Of a DNA stretch of 6,068 nucleotides, positions 5,337 through 6,068 are shown piece after piece. The notes beneath the pieces are model-generated. The model searched no databases, had not been told where the DNA came from, and worked only from the letters and a program-made list of their open reading frames with translations. Within the stretch, counting starts at the first letter, position 1; every line of letters starts with the position of its first letter. The DNA is from Pseudomonadota bacterium (GTDB lineage: Bacteria > Desulfobacterota > Desulfobulbia > Desulfobulbales > JAGXFP01). The stretch spans positions 1 through 6,068 of the forward strand of contig DAOVJK010000194.1 in assembly GCA_030673265.1 (NCBI GenBank), given 5' to 3'. The position numbers and the translations under genes are program-made.

Positions 5337-6068
5337 TCACCCTCGGGGGTGAAAGCGCTTGTGGATTGATTTGAGGCGGCTGATGTCCACGTGGGTATAG
5401 ATCTGGGTTGTGGCAATGTCGGAATGACCGAGCATTATCTGGACCGAACGCAGGTCGGCGCCATTTTCGAGGAGATGGGTGGCGAAAGAGTGGCGCAGGG
5501 TATGGGGGCTGATTTTCTTGTCGATTCCGGCGCTGAAAACAGTTTGCTGGACGATCTGCCAGAATCGCAGTCTGGTCATGGGCTTGGCTCGGTTGGTGAC
5601 AAACAGGAAATCACTGCGCTTCTTTTTAAGAATCAGGGGGCGGGCCTGGCGCAGATAGTTTTCCAGGTTGTTGCGGGCTGCTTCACCAAAGGGCACCATT
5701 CGTTCTTTGGAGCCTTTACCGAAAATCCGGATATTGCCACCGGTCAGGTTCAGGGCGGCCAGGGGCAGATTGACCAGTTCCGAGACGCGAAGCCCGGAGG
5801 CGTAAAGCAGATGCAGCATTGCCTGGTTGCGAAGGTGTAAAGGATCAGAGGTGGCACCACTGCTCAGTAGCTGGGATACTTCGGCCACATCGAGGACCTT
5901 GGGCAGGTAGCGGCCCGGTTTCGGCAGATCAATCGTGGCGGTCGGGTCCTCCTTGATGAGGTTCTCGCCGATCAGGAAACGAAAGAACCCGCGCAGGGCC
6001 GAAATTCTTCGGGCGTTGGAGCGGGTAGCTATGCCGTGTTGATGGCATGAGGTAAGATAGGCGCGAAT
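5337..6068 (-). CDS. xerD: Tyrosine recombinase XerD (5' end outside window)
   Basis: XerD acts with XerC at the dif site to resolve chromosome dimers at division, with FtsK activation. The frame is open from the window edge to TGA at 5337-5339, giving 243 residues. The GTG at 5886-5888 is an internal Val codon, because the XerD-like sequence continues upstream through LRGFFRFLIGE, the end of the SAM-like core-binding domain. Numbering from the window edge, the catalytic set is complete: R94 in SGLRVSEL, K118 in FGKGSKER, H189 and R192 in HTLRHSFATH, H215 in MLGHSD, and the nucleophile Y224 in TTQIYTHV. Spacing matches E. coli XerD (R148, K172, H244, R247, H270, Y279), implying about 54 missing N-terminal residues. 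The C-terminal HPRG and the VQIMLGH block favour XerD over XerC. It lies 337 bases upstream of the fusion gene on the same strand and probably forms a separate transcript. Confidence 0.93.
   Translation of the reverse strand: MRAYLTSCHQHGIATRSNARRISALRGFFRFLIGENLIKEDPTATIDLPKPGRYLPKVLDVAEVSQLLSSGATSDPLHLRNQAMLHLLYASGLRVSELVNLPLAALNLTGGNIRIFGKGSKERMVPFGEAARNNLENYLRQARPLILKKKRSDFLFVTNRAKPMTRLRFWQIVQQTVFSAGIDKKISPHTLRHSFATHLLENGADLRSVQIMLGHSDIATTQIYTHVDISRLKSIHKRFHPRG

Noticed and set aside
5391..5840. 149-codon plus-strand open frame opposite xerD
   Set aside because: It is fully antisense to a gene with a complete catalytic motif set. It has low-complexity Gly/Gln-rich translation and no family motif, consistent with a shadow frame from codon bias.
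5886..5888. GTG as the start of a 183-residue recombinase
   Set aside because: The same frame continues upstream to the window edge with XerD-like core-binding sequence, so this codon is internal and the gene is merely cut by the window.

Overview
The window looks like a chromosomal segment of a Gram-negative anaerobe of the Desulfobacterota (deltaproteobacterial) type. Three things suggest this: a roughly 900-residue DHH-CBS-CBS-tRNA-nucleotidyltransferase fusion, its coupling to a small M50 site-2 protease, and xerD directly upstream. From memory this neighbourhood is typical of Geobacter/Desulfuromonas-like genomes; no search was run. Coding regions run at roughly 50-60% G+C where hand-counted, while the two long gene-free stretches are near 41-44%.

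Layout. Bases 1-111 on the + strand are the last 36 codons of a gene that starts outside the window. They are A+T-rich (about 40% G+C) and not assignable to a family. Convergent with it, with 8 bases between the stop codons, is a WecA-type polyprenyl-phosphate HexNAc-1-phosphate transferase (120-1175, minus). Bases 1176-1634 hold no convincing gene. They contain a candidate promoter for the wecA-like gene, a few broken or very short minus-strand reading frames, a 10-bp direct repeat and an imperfect inverted repeat. Next, all on the minus strand, come the M50 protease (1635-2255) and the fusion protein (2252-4999), which overlap by four bases (ATGA) and are almost certainly co-transcribed. Bases 5000-5336 are a second A+T-rich gene-free stretch with a candidate sigma-70 promoter for that pair. 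The window ends inside xerD (5337-6068), which lacks only about 54 N-terminal codons.

Working together. The fusion protein joins a DHH/DHHA1 phosphoesterase of the NrnA type to a tRNA 3'-end (A- or CCA-adding) polymerase through two CBS modules. One polypeptide could therefore, in principle, both trim and extend RNA 3' ends under nucleotide control. The M50 gene is its translationally coupled partner with unknown substrate. XerD is the housekeeping chromosome-dimer recombinase. The WecA-like enzyme starts lipid-linked glycan synthesis and probably belongs to a separate polysaccharide locus to the left. I see no clear undescribed defence or mobile system. The best leads are the fusion enzyme, its lineage-specific Lys/Pro insertion, and the two gene-free stretches that may carry decayed repeats.
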